Shown here one piece after another: positions 26,841 to 35,033 of a stretch of DNA of 64,000 bases (the stretch's first letter is position 1; every line of letters starts with the position of its first letter). Source of the DNA: DASQZK01 sp963809925 (GTDB lineage Bacteria > Bacteroidota > Bacteroidia > Bacteroidales > GCA-2748055); contig CAWELH010000004.1 in the NCBI GenBank assembly GCA_963809925.1, positions 1,091,820 through 1,155,819 of the forward strand, in the 5' to 3' direction. Below the pieces are notes generated by a model. That model saw only the letters and a list, made by a program, of their open reading frames with translations, ran no database searches and was not told the origin of the DNA. Both the position numbers and the translations under genes were made by a program.

Positions 26841-29800
26841 CTAATCAAATGACAACATATATACCGGCAGCGACTGGCGGGGAAGGCCTGGTCCTTCAAT
26901 TTCAAGTCGGAGCATCTCACCGTAATTTCCTTCAAAATAATCCAGTTTTATAGGATGTCTGCCCGAGGTAAGTTCAATTTTTCCTTTCACAGAAAATGGT
27001 CCGTGAATTCCATCATTGTTCACTACGACTTTCCCGTCAACCGACAGTCTTGATCCATCATCGCTCAACGTCGAAAAAACATAGGTGCCATCCCGGGGGA
27101 TGTTAATAATACCCTTAAAGCAGATTCCCCAGTAGTCTTCGATCGATTTGATCGGGCTTAACTTAAAACCATTTACCTTTCCACTTTTTAATGGTTTGAG
27201 TGTACTGAAGTCCGGGATACTGTCCCACTGTCCTTCGTAATAGGAGTAATGAAGTCCGTTAACGCTGGAATTGTAGATATCGTAATTCCGTTCTGTGACA
27301 TAGCCCGGTTTAAGATCCTGTTTAAAGCTTCTTGCCCGCACTCTGCCCGGATCCATCATTTCGAAAGGTTTTGAGTACACCATTGAATGCCCGTCCGGTT
27401 CAGAACCGTCCAGGGTATACCTGATCTCTGCTTCAGAATCATCACAATGCAACGTAACCTGTATTTTTTTATCGATAGACATATCATCCGGCGAAATATC
27501 CACGGTGGCCGAGCGGTTGTAGTTTTTCACCGGGATCTTTACTTCTTTTGACTCAAAGTGATACGTGCCGGATAGAATAGTATATATTGCAAATCCGTCT
27601 TTGATCCCGGTGAATGTCACGCCATTTGAGGTGGAGGGTTTCTGTCCGTTTTCAAGTACCGAGGACCTGTTGTTCGCCGGTACATAAACCTTAGCAGAGG
27701 TGTTGACCGGAACCTGGATGTCCCAGGTAAAGTCATTATTTTCATTCATATTCCAGTTGCTGACAATTGTTCCATAGGGTGAGCGGTGTGTAGCTTTGAC
27801 AAAGCTAATCCCAGCGCCAACAAGCGGTTTCATGATCATTGATTTGAAGCCGGGTTCTCCCGGTTTTATGCCTGCCAAATACTCGTGCATCCAAATAATC
27901 AGGTCGCCCAAAAGCATCACATGGTTTCCGGAATTCATTGAAGGATCAGCAGTATTTCCGTTCCACAGTTCCCAGATCGTTGTGGCGCCGTTCTCTGCCA
28001 TGTAACCCCAACCGGGGTATGTGGTTTCTGTGGCAAACCGCATGGCGATATCTGCACGGCCAAAATCTGTCAGAACCCTTTGCAATACCATGATGCCAAT
28101 GAGTCCGGTTGGAATATGACCATGATATACTGTTTCAATCTGTTCGACCGCACTATTGAATACATCCTCTCTTTTGCCGGTGGGTACAAGATCGAATGCA
28201 AGCGATAAGATGTTTGCTGTCACAGTATTATTGCCATAATAGTTGCCTTCAGGGTCGAAAAAGTTTTCATTGTAAGCATTTTTCATTCGTGCAGCCATGT
28301 CATGAAAAGTAGCTACATCATCGGTCCTGGAGAGCAGTTTCGCAAATTTCTGCATGAGATCCAGGTCGTGGATGAAGAAACTGGTACCGAGCAACGTCCC
28401 TGCAGTGATGCGCTTTGGATCCCTGCTGTGGATCATCGACATTTCCTCCGGGGGCATGCACCAGTCGCCATAGCTGTCACGGGGCATAAGGTCGTTGCCC
28501 CCATATTTGCCATGCATATACATCACCCATTTTTTCATGGCATTATAATTTTCCTCCACGCCGGTAAGATCCCCAAATTGACTAAGTAACATATCCATTA
28601 CCATAATTCCTGTACCGTCCCAGGTTACATTATCATTGTACATTGCCCAATATGCCGGGCAGACATCAGGTATCCCACCCTGTTCATTCTGAGCGTCCCG
28701 CATGTCTCCAAGCCATTTACGGTAGAGCCCGCCATTCTTAAAAATATAACTTTCTCCCCGGCATCCGGTTGCCCTGTCGCCCAGCCAGCCCATTCGCTCG
28801 TCGCGCTGTGGGCAATCGGTTGGGAAACTCCGGTAATTACCACGTATTCCCCACATGGCATTTTTATAAATCGTATTAATCAGGGTATCGGAACATTCAA
28901 ATGTTCCGTTAGATGCAAGGTCGTTATTTACAACACATCCGGTAATGGTTGACAGGTCAGGTTTCATCCCAGGACAGGTAAGCTCTACATACCGGAAACC
29001 GTGGTATGTGAATTTTGGTTGCCAGGTTTCTTCATCACCGCCTTTCAGGACGTAGGTATCAGTAACCCTTGCAGAGCGGATGTTCTCCAGGTACAGGCTG
29101 CCATCATCCCTGAGGCTTTCGGCAAAACGAAGACTGACTTTATCACCACGTTTACCTTTCACTTTCAATGACGCCCATCCGACCATATTCTGTCCCATAT
29201 CGTAAATGTATACACCCGGGTTCAATGAGGTAAACGAGACGGGTTTAATTTCACCTGTTACCCGGATCGGCTCATTCAACTGCCCGGTTAATACGCCGGA
29301 GGGTGCTTCCACTAGATTTGCGCTCGTCCATTCCCCCGGGTTAAAACCGGCTTTATCCCACCCATTCATCTCCTTTGTGGCATCGTATTTCTCACCGTCA
29401 AATTCATTATTCTCCGTAATAGGGCCGTGCACTGTGAGTTTCCAGCTTTCATCACTAACAATACGATCTTTCGTTCCGTCGGCGTATTCGATATTCATCT
29501 GCAGGAGTAATCGCGGGAAACCATAATTATGCATCAGGAAGGGTTCGTCTTTTCGCATGGCAAAGTATCGACCATTGCCAAGGATGACGCCGATGACGTT
29601 TTTACCTGTGACCAGCAGAGAGGTCACATCATAGGTATTGTAAAACACAGTTTTCGTATAATCGGTGGCCCCCGGCGCCAAAACAAGATTGCCGGTTTTT
29701 GATCCATTCATCCGGAGTTCGTATAGCCCCAGTCCACTGACGTAGGTAACAGCTTTCCTGACGGGTTTATTCACTTCGAATTCCTTACGCAGGTAGCGGG

Positions 29801-30308
29801 CGGCCAGTTTTCTGAACTGACCTTCTGCATCCTCGCCCGGAAATGCTTTGTCAATCCCGATCCAGTCGGCTTTCCAGTCTTCCGTGTTAAGAAGTCCTGT
29901 ACTCCATCGCGCCGTTGAACTCCAGTCGGAGACCCGCCCATCCTTATCCCATACTCTCACTTTCCAGAAATATGTTGTTCCGGAAACTGGTTGAGATCCT
30001 GCGTATTCAATGAGTACAGACTGGTTCGATTTCTTTTTCCCGCTGTTCCATATATCCCCCATATTTTCGGCAAGCATCTCAGCCGAAGCAGATACAAGAA
30101 TCTGGTAAGCACTTTGCCTCTGCCCTCTCTCCTGGCTCTCCATGATCCAGCTAAAGTGGGGGCGCAGGAAATGGATTCCCTGGGGGTTGTCCTGGTTCTC
30201 ACAGGTTAGTGAAGTGATCTTTACGGTGCTTTCGGAAGGTTTGCAAGCGGAAAGGAAGGAGAGGCACATTATAACAAAAACAAAGCCTGTGGAAGTTTTA
30301 ATTGTCAT
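26841..30308 (-). CDS. GH78 alpha-L-rhamnosidase with CHB_HEX_C and PA14 domains, lipoprotein
   Basis: 1155 aa, cleaving terminal alpha-L-rhamnose from glycans outside the cytoplasm. Signal and lipobox end in SFLSAC (Cys22). In order: N-terminal Ig-like fibronectin segment (SAYQILVSAS, then WKVRVWDKDG), a carbohydrate-binding jelly roll (RKAVTYVSGLGLYELRMNG, then VFYNTYDVTSLL), and an (alpha/alpha)6 barrel with the family signature FPTDCPQRDERMGWLGD (about residue 500) and GATTIWELWNG. After residue about 900 comes a chitobiase/hexosaminidase C-terminal segment (ASSRYTLDGSEPD-like: EIRYTLDGSEPDGHS), then PA14 (DGTYVFSTLSDDGSRLSVDG to IKLDYFEGNYGEMLRLEI). The two tail domains make it longer than the usual 900 or so residues. 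Confidence 0.92.
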   Translation of the reverse strand: MTIKTSTGFVFVIMCLSFLSACKPSESTVKITSLTCENQDNPQGIHFLRPHFSWIMESQERGQRQSAYQILVSASAEMLAENMGDIWNSGKKKSNQSVLIEYAGSQPVSGTTYFWKVRVWDKDGRVSDWSSTARWSTGLLNTEDWKADWIGIDKAFPGEDAEGQFRKLAARYLRKEFEVNKPVRKAVTYVSGLGLYELRMNGSKTGNLVLAPGATDYTKTVFYNTYDVTSLLVTGKNVIGVILGNGRYFAMRKDEPFLMHNYGFPRLLLQMNIEYADGTKDRIVSDESWKLTVHGPITENNEFDGEKYDATKEMNGWDKAGFNPGEWTSANLVEAPSGVLTGQLNEPIRVTGEIKPVSFTSLNPGVYIYDMGQNMVGWASLKVKGKRGDKVSLRFAESLRDDGSLYLENIRSARVTDTYVLKGGDEETWQPKFTYHGFRYVELTCPGMKPDLSTITGCVVNNDLASNGTFECSDTLINTIYKNAMWGIRGNYRSFPTDCPQRDERMGWLGDRATGCRGESYIFKNGGLYRKWLGDMRDAQNEQGGIPDVCPAYWAMYNDNVTWDGTGIMVMDMLLSQFGDLTGVEENYNAMKKWVMYMHGKYGGNDLMPRDSYGDWCMPPEEMSMIHSRDPKRITAGTLLGTSFFIHDLDLMQKFAKLLSRTDDVATFHDMAARMKNAYNENFFDPEGNYYGNNTVTANILSLAFDLVPTGKREDVFNSAVEQIETVYHGHIPTGLIGIMVLQRVLTDFGRADIAMRFATETTYPGWGYMAENGATTIWELWNGNTADPSMNSGNHVMLLGDLIIWMHEYLAGIKPGEPGFKSMIMKPLVGAGISFVKATHRSPYGTIVSNWNMNENNDFTWDIQVPVNTSAKVYVPANNRSSVLENGQKPSTSNGVTFTGIKDGFAIYTILSGTYHFESKEVKIPVKNYNRSATVDISPDDMSIDKKIQVTLHCDDSEAEIRYTLDGSEPDGHSMVYSKPFEMMDPGRVRARSFKQDLKPGYVTERNYDIYNSSVNGLHYSYYEGQWDSIPDFSTLKPLKSGKVNGFKLSPIKSIEDYWGICFKGIINIPRDGTYVFSTLSDDGSRLSVDGKVVVNNDGIHGPFSVKGKIELTSGRHPIKLDYFEGNYGEMLRLEIEGPGLPRQSLPVYMLSFD

Positions 30309-30971
30309 GATTGGTTGGTTTTACAGCAGGATACAATAATAAAGGAAAAATACGATTTTTCGCTGAAGGTGGGGATTAAAATTCAGTGGCTGTAGAAGAC
30401 AGACTGCTATTAGACTGATACGGTGATACCTGAAGAATGTCAAATATTATTGCACAGCTTTATTTGTTGAAACTGCCTGCTTTAATCTGCAAAACATACA
30501 ATGCACCGGTATAGCAAAGCCAGTATTTATGAATATTCCCAAGGTCCGAGAAATGCATAAGTGAGAGAAATTTATCATGGTTTACTTTTGTGTACCTGCA
30601 TCTTTTTATTTGGCAAAATGCAGGCGGTAGACTCATAATGATGTGGAGGGGCGTTCTAAAGAAATAATACGCCAGGAATCAGCTGGTCAGGATTTCAGGG
30701 TCAGGATGTGTAGATTCTGTTGCTCTAATATTGTTCTTATAAACATATATGCAGGGGAACCCACCCCCCACCCACCACCCTTAATTCGCAAAAAGAACAA
30801 ATCTCAGCTTCCCCATCTTATGTTAAAAAACAGGTATCTGAAAAATCATTCTTTTACAACCGGGTTCCCCCGTGCCCCCCGATTAACCTTTAATGTGAAA
30901 AACAAAAAAAAATCAGCCGTTTCTGGCTGACTTTTTTCTTTCCCGGGATTACAGACACCACATTTATAATA
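30309..30971. other. Gene-free gap
   Basis: About 660 bp between divergent-ended genes: upstream region of the rhamnosidase on its left, a terminator (30904-30937) on its right. A C-rich tract (CCCACCCCCCACCCACC) lies near 30760-30777. No convincing coding frame. Confidence 0.5.
30904..30937 (-). terminator. Rho-independent terminator of the AraC/DJ-1 regulator
   Basis: TCAGCC (30913-30918) pairs with GGCTGA (30925-30930) around a 6-nt loop; on the minus strand a run of nine T follows. It lies about 40 bp past the regulator's stop. A T-run on the plus side too makes it potentially bidirectional. Confidence 0.8.
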
Positions 30972-31976
30972 CTACAGTTCCCATTCTCCTGCAAGGACCT
31001 CCGTTGCAAACGTTCTGCTATATTTATTGCGGTATTCAATGGGTGTCAGACCGGTAATTTTTTTGAAGACGGTCCTGAACGCCTTGGTATCCGTATATCC
31101 AACATCAAACATCACCTCCGTGATATTTTTCTTGGTGCCCTCAAAACTACGTTTGGCGGCTTCAACTTTTACCCGCTGGATGTATTCGATGGCAGTATTC
31201 TGCGTGGCCTGCTTAAAACGACGTTCAAAACTTCTGCGGCTGACGGACGTCATATCAGCAAGCTGGTCAACCGTAATCTTTTCAGGATAATTATGTTCGA
31301 TGTATTCCTGGGCTTTTTTTACTTCTTCATCATGATGGTCCTTCTGGCCGTTGAACATGGTAAAGACAGACTGACTGGTCCGGTCAATATCAATGGCAAA
31401 GTATTTGGCCGCAACGATTGCGGTGTGACGGTCTGTATATTTTTCGAGCAGATATAATAGAAGATTCCAGTAGGAATTGGCACCACCGCTCGAATAGAGT
31501 CTGTCAACCTCTGTAATGATCCTTCCATCCACCAGTTCAACATCGGGAAATGTGTTTCTGAATTCATTGGTAAAAGCCCAGTGCGTAGAGCATGGCTTCC
31601 CGTTTAGAAGACCTGTTGAAGCCAGCAGGAATGCACCCACACAAAGCGAAGCCACCTCAGAACCCTGATGATAATGCCGGCGGATCCATGGGATGGCTGC
31701 CTTGTTTTTTTCTACCGCATCGGCCATGCTACCAAAAAGTGCAGGCAGAATGATTAGGTCGGTGCTCTCAACTTCATTCAGCAGTTTGTCAGGATGGACA
31801 GAAAAAGCGCCGTTAACCAGCCTGACTTCCCGGGTTTGACCAACAAGCTGGACATCAAACAGGGGATCGCTGCCGGATGAAGAGAGAAATTCATTGACAG
31901 TGGTAAACATGTACCGGGGATCTGCAATGGCCTCCATTACCGCTGACTCCGGGACATAGATGGAAATGGTCTTCAT
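30972..31976 (-). CDS. GlxA-like regulator: DJ-1/PfpI domain plus AraC HTH
   Basis: 334 aa. Residues 1 to about 190 form a DJ-1/PfpI-like glutamine-amidotransferase fold (TDLIILPALFGSMADAVEKN, and the elbow VASLCVGAFLLASTGLLNG, whose Cys is the usual nucleophile position). The C-terminus has two AraC HTHs (EKITVDQLADMTSVSRRSFE, then ITEVMFDVGYTDTKAFRTVF and KKITGLTPIEYRNKY). The ATG at 31976 was chosen because residues upstream of it lack domain character. It is transcribed away from three VOC-fold genes starting at 32224 and may control them; target and effector are unknown. Confidence 0.88.
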   Translation of the reverse strand: MKTISIYVPESAVMEAIADPRYMFTTVNEFLSSSGSDPLFDVQLVGQTREVRLVNGAFSVHPDKLLNEVESTDLIILPALFGSMADAVEKNKAAIPWIRRHYHQGSEVASLCVGAFLLASTGLLNGKPCSTHWAFTNEFRNTFPDVELVDGRIITEVDRLYSSGGANSYWNLLLYLLEKYTDRHTAIVAAKYFAIDIDRTSQSVFTMFNGQKDHHDEEVKKAQEYIEHNYPEKITVDQLADMTSVSRRSFERRFKQATQNTAIEYIQRVKVEAAKRSFEGTKKNITEVMFDVGYTDTKAFRTVFKKITGLTPIEYRNKYSRTFATEVLAGEWEL

Positions 31977-32223
31977 ATGTGCAATTATTAAAATAGTAGG
32001 CCGTCCTAACTTTACAATATTCTTCCGATATCTGAAATAATAGAACAAAATTTCATGAATATGGTTAAATGTTCTGCACTGCTTTTAAACCAGATTAATC
32101 TCCAGCTGTCATATATTGCACATCTCTCTGATATGGCATGATCAGCCCTCCAAACTGTCGCTTTTACACCCTGCATTGCTACTTCTCATCATATACCTTT
32201 GTTCTGTTCAATCATTACCGCGT

Positions 32224-32658
32224 ATGACCAGGATCATCACATATCTTACTTTTAGCGGGAACTGCCGTGAAGCAATGACGTTTTACCATGAGTGTTTTGG
32301 CGGCGAATTGTCCCTTCAAACCATTGGCGATACTTCTGGCGCAGCCAGGTTGCCTTTCCGCATGCAAAATTATGTTCTGCAGGCCAGGTTGAGACTCGGT
32401 CAGTACAGTCTTATCGGAACCGATATGGCTGAGGAGTCGGGTCTCAAAAGAGGAAATGCCATTTCCATCCTTGTTGAATGTAATAGTGGCAAGGAGATAC
32501 AAGATTGTTTTAAATATCTTTCATCAGGGGGGAAAGTCCAATATCCGATTGAGTTGACGAGGGAAGGGGATCTATTCGGGGCCCTGACCGACAAGTTTGG
32601 GAACCAGTGGCTCCTGAATTTTTCTGAGGCGATATCACACCATCAAAATGTAAAATAA
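32224..32658 (+). CDS. VOC-fold protein, PhnB-like (single domain)
   Basis: 144 aa of the vicinal-oxygen-chelate superfamily, PhnB/3-demethylubiquinone-9-methyltransferase-like group: ITYLTFSGNCREAMTFYHEC, FGGELSLQTIGD, LIGTDM and FGALTDKFGNQWLLNF. An upstream in-frame ATG at 32116 adds a hydrophobic stretch that does not look like a domain or a clean signal, so 32224 was chosen. Substrate unknown. First of three tandem VOC genes. Confidence 0.82.
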   Translation: MTRIITYLTFSGNCREAMTFYHECFGGELSLQTIGDTSGAARLPFRMQNYVLQARLRLGQYSLIGTDMAEESGLKRGNAISILVECNSGKEIQDCFKYLSSGGKVQYPIELTREGDLFGALTDKFGNQWLLNFSEAISHHQNVK

Positions 32659-32694
32659 ATTGTTTAGCAATTATAATCAGTAAAAACGAATCGT

Positions 32695-33135
32695 ATGGAT
32701 ACTAAAATTTTTGTGAATCTGCCGGTCAAGGATCTAAGCAGATCAATGAATTTCTTCAAAAGTCTTGGCTTTTCATTCAATCAGCAATTTACGGATGAAA
32801 CGGCTGCCTGCATGGTCATTTCCGACGACATTTATGCCATGCTCCTGACGCATGAAAAAACCAAAGAATTTACCAGAAAAGAAATCGCGGATGCCACGAA
32901 GACCACAGAGGTTCTGGTGGCGCTGAGCGTTGAAAACAAGGACAAGGTGAATGAACTGGCCGATAGTGCAATCAGGTCAGGAGGCAGTAAGGCCAGGGAG
33001 CCCGAAGATTATGGCTTTATGTTCTCAAGGAGCTTCAATGATCCGGATGGACACATATGGGAAGTTCTATGGATGGATCCCGGATACGTTCAGGATCAAT
33101 CGTCGGGAACGGATCAAAAAACAGCTCAGGTATGA
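32695..33135 (+). CDS. VOC-fold protein, glyoxalase-like
   Basis: 146 aa: KIFVNLPVKDLSRSMNFFKS, LGFSFNQQFTDETAACMVIS and FNDPDGHIWEVLWMDPGYVQ, the standard betaalphabetabetabeta order of the bleomycin-resistance/glyoxalase family. It begins 36 bp after the previous VOC gene. It may bind or modify a small hydrophobic or keto compound; nothing in the sequence fixes the substrate. Confidence 0.88.
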   Translation: MDTKIFVNLPVKDLSRSMNFFKSLGFSFNQQFTDETAACMVISDDIYAMLLTHEKTKEFTRKEIADATKTTEVLVALSVENKDKVNELADSAIRSGGSKAREPEDYGFMFSRSFNDPDGHIWEVLWMDPGYVQDQSSGTDQKTAQV

Positions 33136-33281
33136 AAACTATCAAAACTTTCCGGGATTAACAGGGCAAAGTCATCACAGGAAGTCTTGCTGCCCTGTAC
33201 CTTGGGAATTATTAAGGAAATTCTATACTGATGAATTTTAGTAAAGGGTGAAGTATCAGGTAAAATCAAAATGGATCAATT

Positions 33282-34223
33282 ATGGTAACCACATCGAAAA
33301 GTACAGGTAAGGGGAAGGACGTATCGCAAAAGATCACACCCTTCCTCTGGTTTGATAACCAGGCAGAAGAAGCAGCGAATTTCTACGTGTCGGTATTCGA
33401 AAATTCGGAAATAACGAAGACCATAAGGTATGATGAAGCCGGAGCCCGTGCTGCAGGAAGACCTGTGGGCAGCGTGATGACAATAGCTTTCCGGCTTGAT
33501 AATGTGGAATTTGTTGGCCTGAATGGTGGCCCTGCTTTCAACATCAATTCATCGATCTCATTTTATGTGTACTGTTCCACAAAGGAGGAGATGGATACGT
33601 TATGGAAGAAACTCTCTAAAGAGGGAAAGCCCCTCATGAAACTGGATACGTATCCTTTCAGTGAAAAGTACGGCTGGATACAGGATAAATACGGTGTATC
33701 CTGGCAACTGATCCTTGGAAAGGGTGAACGGAAAATTTCGCCATGTCTCTTATATTCAGGCGATCAGCAGGGCAGGGCAGAAGAGGCTATAAATTTTTAT
33801 GTTTCGGTATTCAGGGACTCCGAAATCCACGTGAATGTCCATTATGATCCAAAGCTCATAAATATTGATGCCAAGGTTGTTCATGCCGAGTTCAGTCTCT
33901 GTGGTGAGCCGTTTATTGCTATGGACAGCGGAGTCCTGATGCCTGATGTTAATTTTAGTGAAGCCGTATCACTGGTTATCAATTGTGAAAATCAGCGCGA
34001 GGTAGATCATTACTGGGAAGCACTTACCATGGGAGGGGATGAAAGTGCACAGCAATGCGGGTGGCTGAAAGACAAATTCGGCATGTCATGGCAGGTCGTT
34101 CCCACTACCTTGCAGCAATTGCTTATTGATCCGGATCCGGCAAAGACGCAGAGAGTTATGATGGCTATGCTGAGTATGAAAAAAATCGATGTCGGCCAAT
34201 TACAGGAGGCGTATGCAGGGTAA
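33282..34223 (+). CDS. Tandem-VOC (two PhnB-like domains) protein
   Basis: 313 aa with two PhnB-type VOC domains: residues about 15-150 (ITPFLWFDNQAEEAANFYVS, VFENSEITKTIRYD, KYGWIQDKYGVSWQLILG) and about 155-285 (ISPCLLYSGDQQGRAEEAIN, FYVSVFRDSE, GWLKDKFGMSWQVVPT). Residues 285-313 form a short helix. An in-gene duplication has turned a dimeric fold into one chain. It begins 146 bp after the preceding gene, so it may be separately transcribed. Confidence 0.88.
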   Translation: MVTTSKSTGKGKDVSQKITPFLWFDNQAEEAANFYVSVFENSEITKTIRYDEAGARAAGRPVGSVMTIAFRLDNVEFVGLNGGPAFNINSSISFYVYCSTKEEMDTLWKKLSKEGKPLMKLDTYPFSEKYGWIQDKYGVSWQLILGKGERKISPCLLYSGDQQGRAEEAINFYVSVFRDSEIHVNVHYDPKLINIDAKVVHAEFSLCGEPFIAMDSGVLMPDVNFSEAVSLVINCENQREVDHYWEALTMGGDESAQQCGWLKDKFGMSWQVVPTTLQQLLIDPDPAKTQRVMMAMLSMKKIDVGQLQEAYAG

Positions 34224-34260
34224 AGTGGCTTTGTCTGAAGATTTTTTTTTGAGTTGGTGA

Positions 34261-34417
34261 TCCACCTTCGCTCAAGCTACGGCGGACTCGGTCCACCTTC
34301 GCTCAAGCTACGGCGGACTCGGTCCACCTTCGCTGGCCATGTGCTGCCTTAGTTTGCGCCACCGCGAAAGCTAAGGCGGCACGCGATTAGCTGTGGCGCA
34401 AGCTCCGGCGGACACGG
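34261..34417. repeat. 31-bp tandem repeat with a hairpin insert
   Basis: Units at 34261-34291 and 34292-34322 (core CACCTTCGCTCAAGCTACGG) are perfect copies. The third begins at 34323, breaks after TCCACCTTCGCT at 34334, and resumes at 34399 with CAAGCTCCGGCGG. The 64-bp insert 34335-34398 contains a near-perfect long hairpin (34341-34382). The repeat unit is related to that at 11430. Confidence 0.85.
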
Positions 34418-34454
34418 TTTGTTGAATTGAAGACCTAAAGAACATCCTCACTTC

Positions 34455-34486
34455 ATAACCTCATAACTTCCTAACTTCCTAACTTC
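34455..34486. repeat. CTAACTTC-type tract
   Basis: Degenerate copies (CATAACCT, CATAACTTC) then two perfect CTAACTTC units at 34471-34486, ending exactly at the stop of the DUF2284 gene. Confidence 0.8.
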
Positions 34487-35023
34487 TTACTCAACAAGCA
34501 ATATAGCCACCCGATGCATCTCCGACTCATGTTCAGAAACAACGCCAATATCGAGACCGGCATTTCTGATCGTCTGATAAACATCGACGGCAAAACCTTC
34601 AGGGCTGGGTCGCGCATTGGCCTTATCCTTGCAACCCTGTCGCGTGCCTGCACATTCTGTGCATGATGCACAGCAGGTATGGTTCAAAAGAAATGCTTTT
34701 TGATATCCGCCAAGAAAGATGCCTCTCTCAATTTCCAGCAATTTTCCGGTCATTTCCCTGGACCAGTCAGACGGGTAGGCATTTTTCCGGGCGATCTTGG
34801 AAAGCCTGATCAACACGGCACTGCTATACTCCCTGAAAAATCTCACACATTCTTCAACCGGTGGCGTGTTTGGCGGGCATGACCCCGATCCGTAATCGGC
34901 ACAACCATACATGCATTTTACTCTTACCCAGTTCGAAACGACAATATCTTTGGGATCAATCCATTTATAGTCACAGAATCCGCGATTTAACAGAATCGTC
35001 TCAATGTTTTCCCTATTAAGCAT
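34487..35023 (-). CDS. DUF2284 metal-binding protein
   Basis: 178 aa, cytosolic, Cys-rich. It fits DUF2284 (predicted metal-binding): RVKCMYGCADYGSGSCPPN, then FLGGYQKAFLLNHTCCASCT and ECAGTRQGCKDKANARPSPE, with clustered cysteines suited to an Fe-S or zinc site. The start ATG at 35023 was chosen; earlier in-frame codons lie inside the sulfatase gene. It begins 11 bp after that sulfatase's stop on the same strand, so the two are likely co-transcribed, an unusual pairing. Function unknown. Confidence 0.85.
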   Translation of the reverse strand: MLNRENIETILLNRGFCDYKWIDPKDIVVSNWVRVKCMYGCADYGSGSCPPNTPPVEECVRFFREYSSAVLIRLSKIARKNAYPSDWSREMTGKLLEIERGIFLGGYQKAFLLNHTCCASCTECAGTRQGCKDKANARPSPEGFAVDVYQTIRNAGLDIGVVSEHESEMHRVAILLVE

Positions 35024-35033
35024 TATGCATGAA

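Noticed and set aside
30643..30930. A 95-codon plus-strand frame in the gap before the AraC/DJ-1 gene
   Set aside because: Low-complexity composition (Pro-rich patch, Lys/Asn-rich end), no homology pattern, and it runs into the terminator hairpin.
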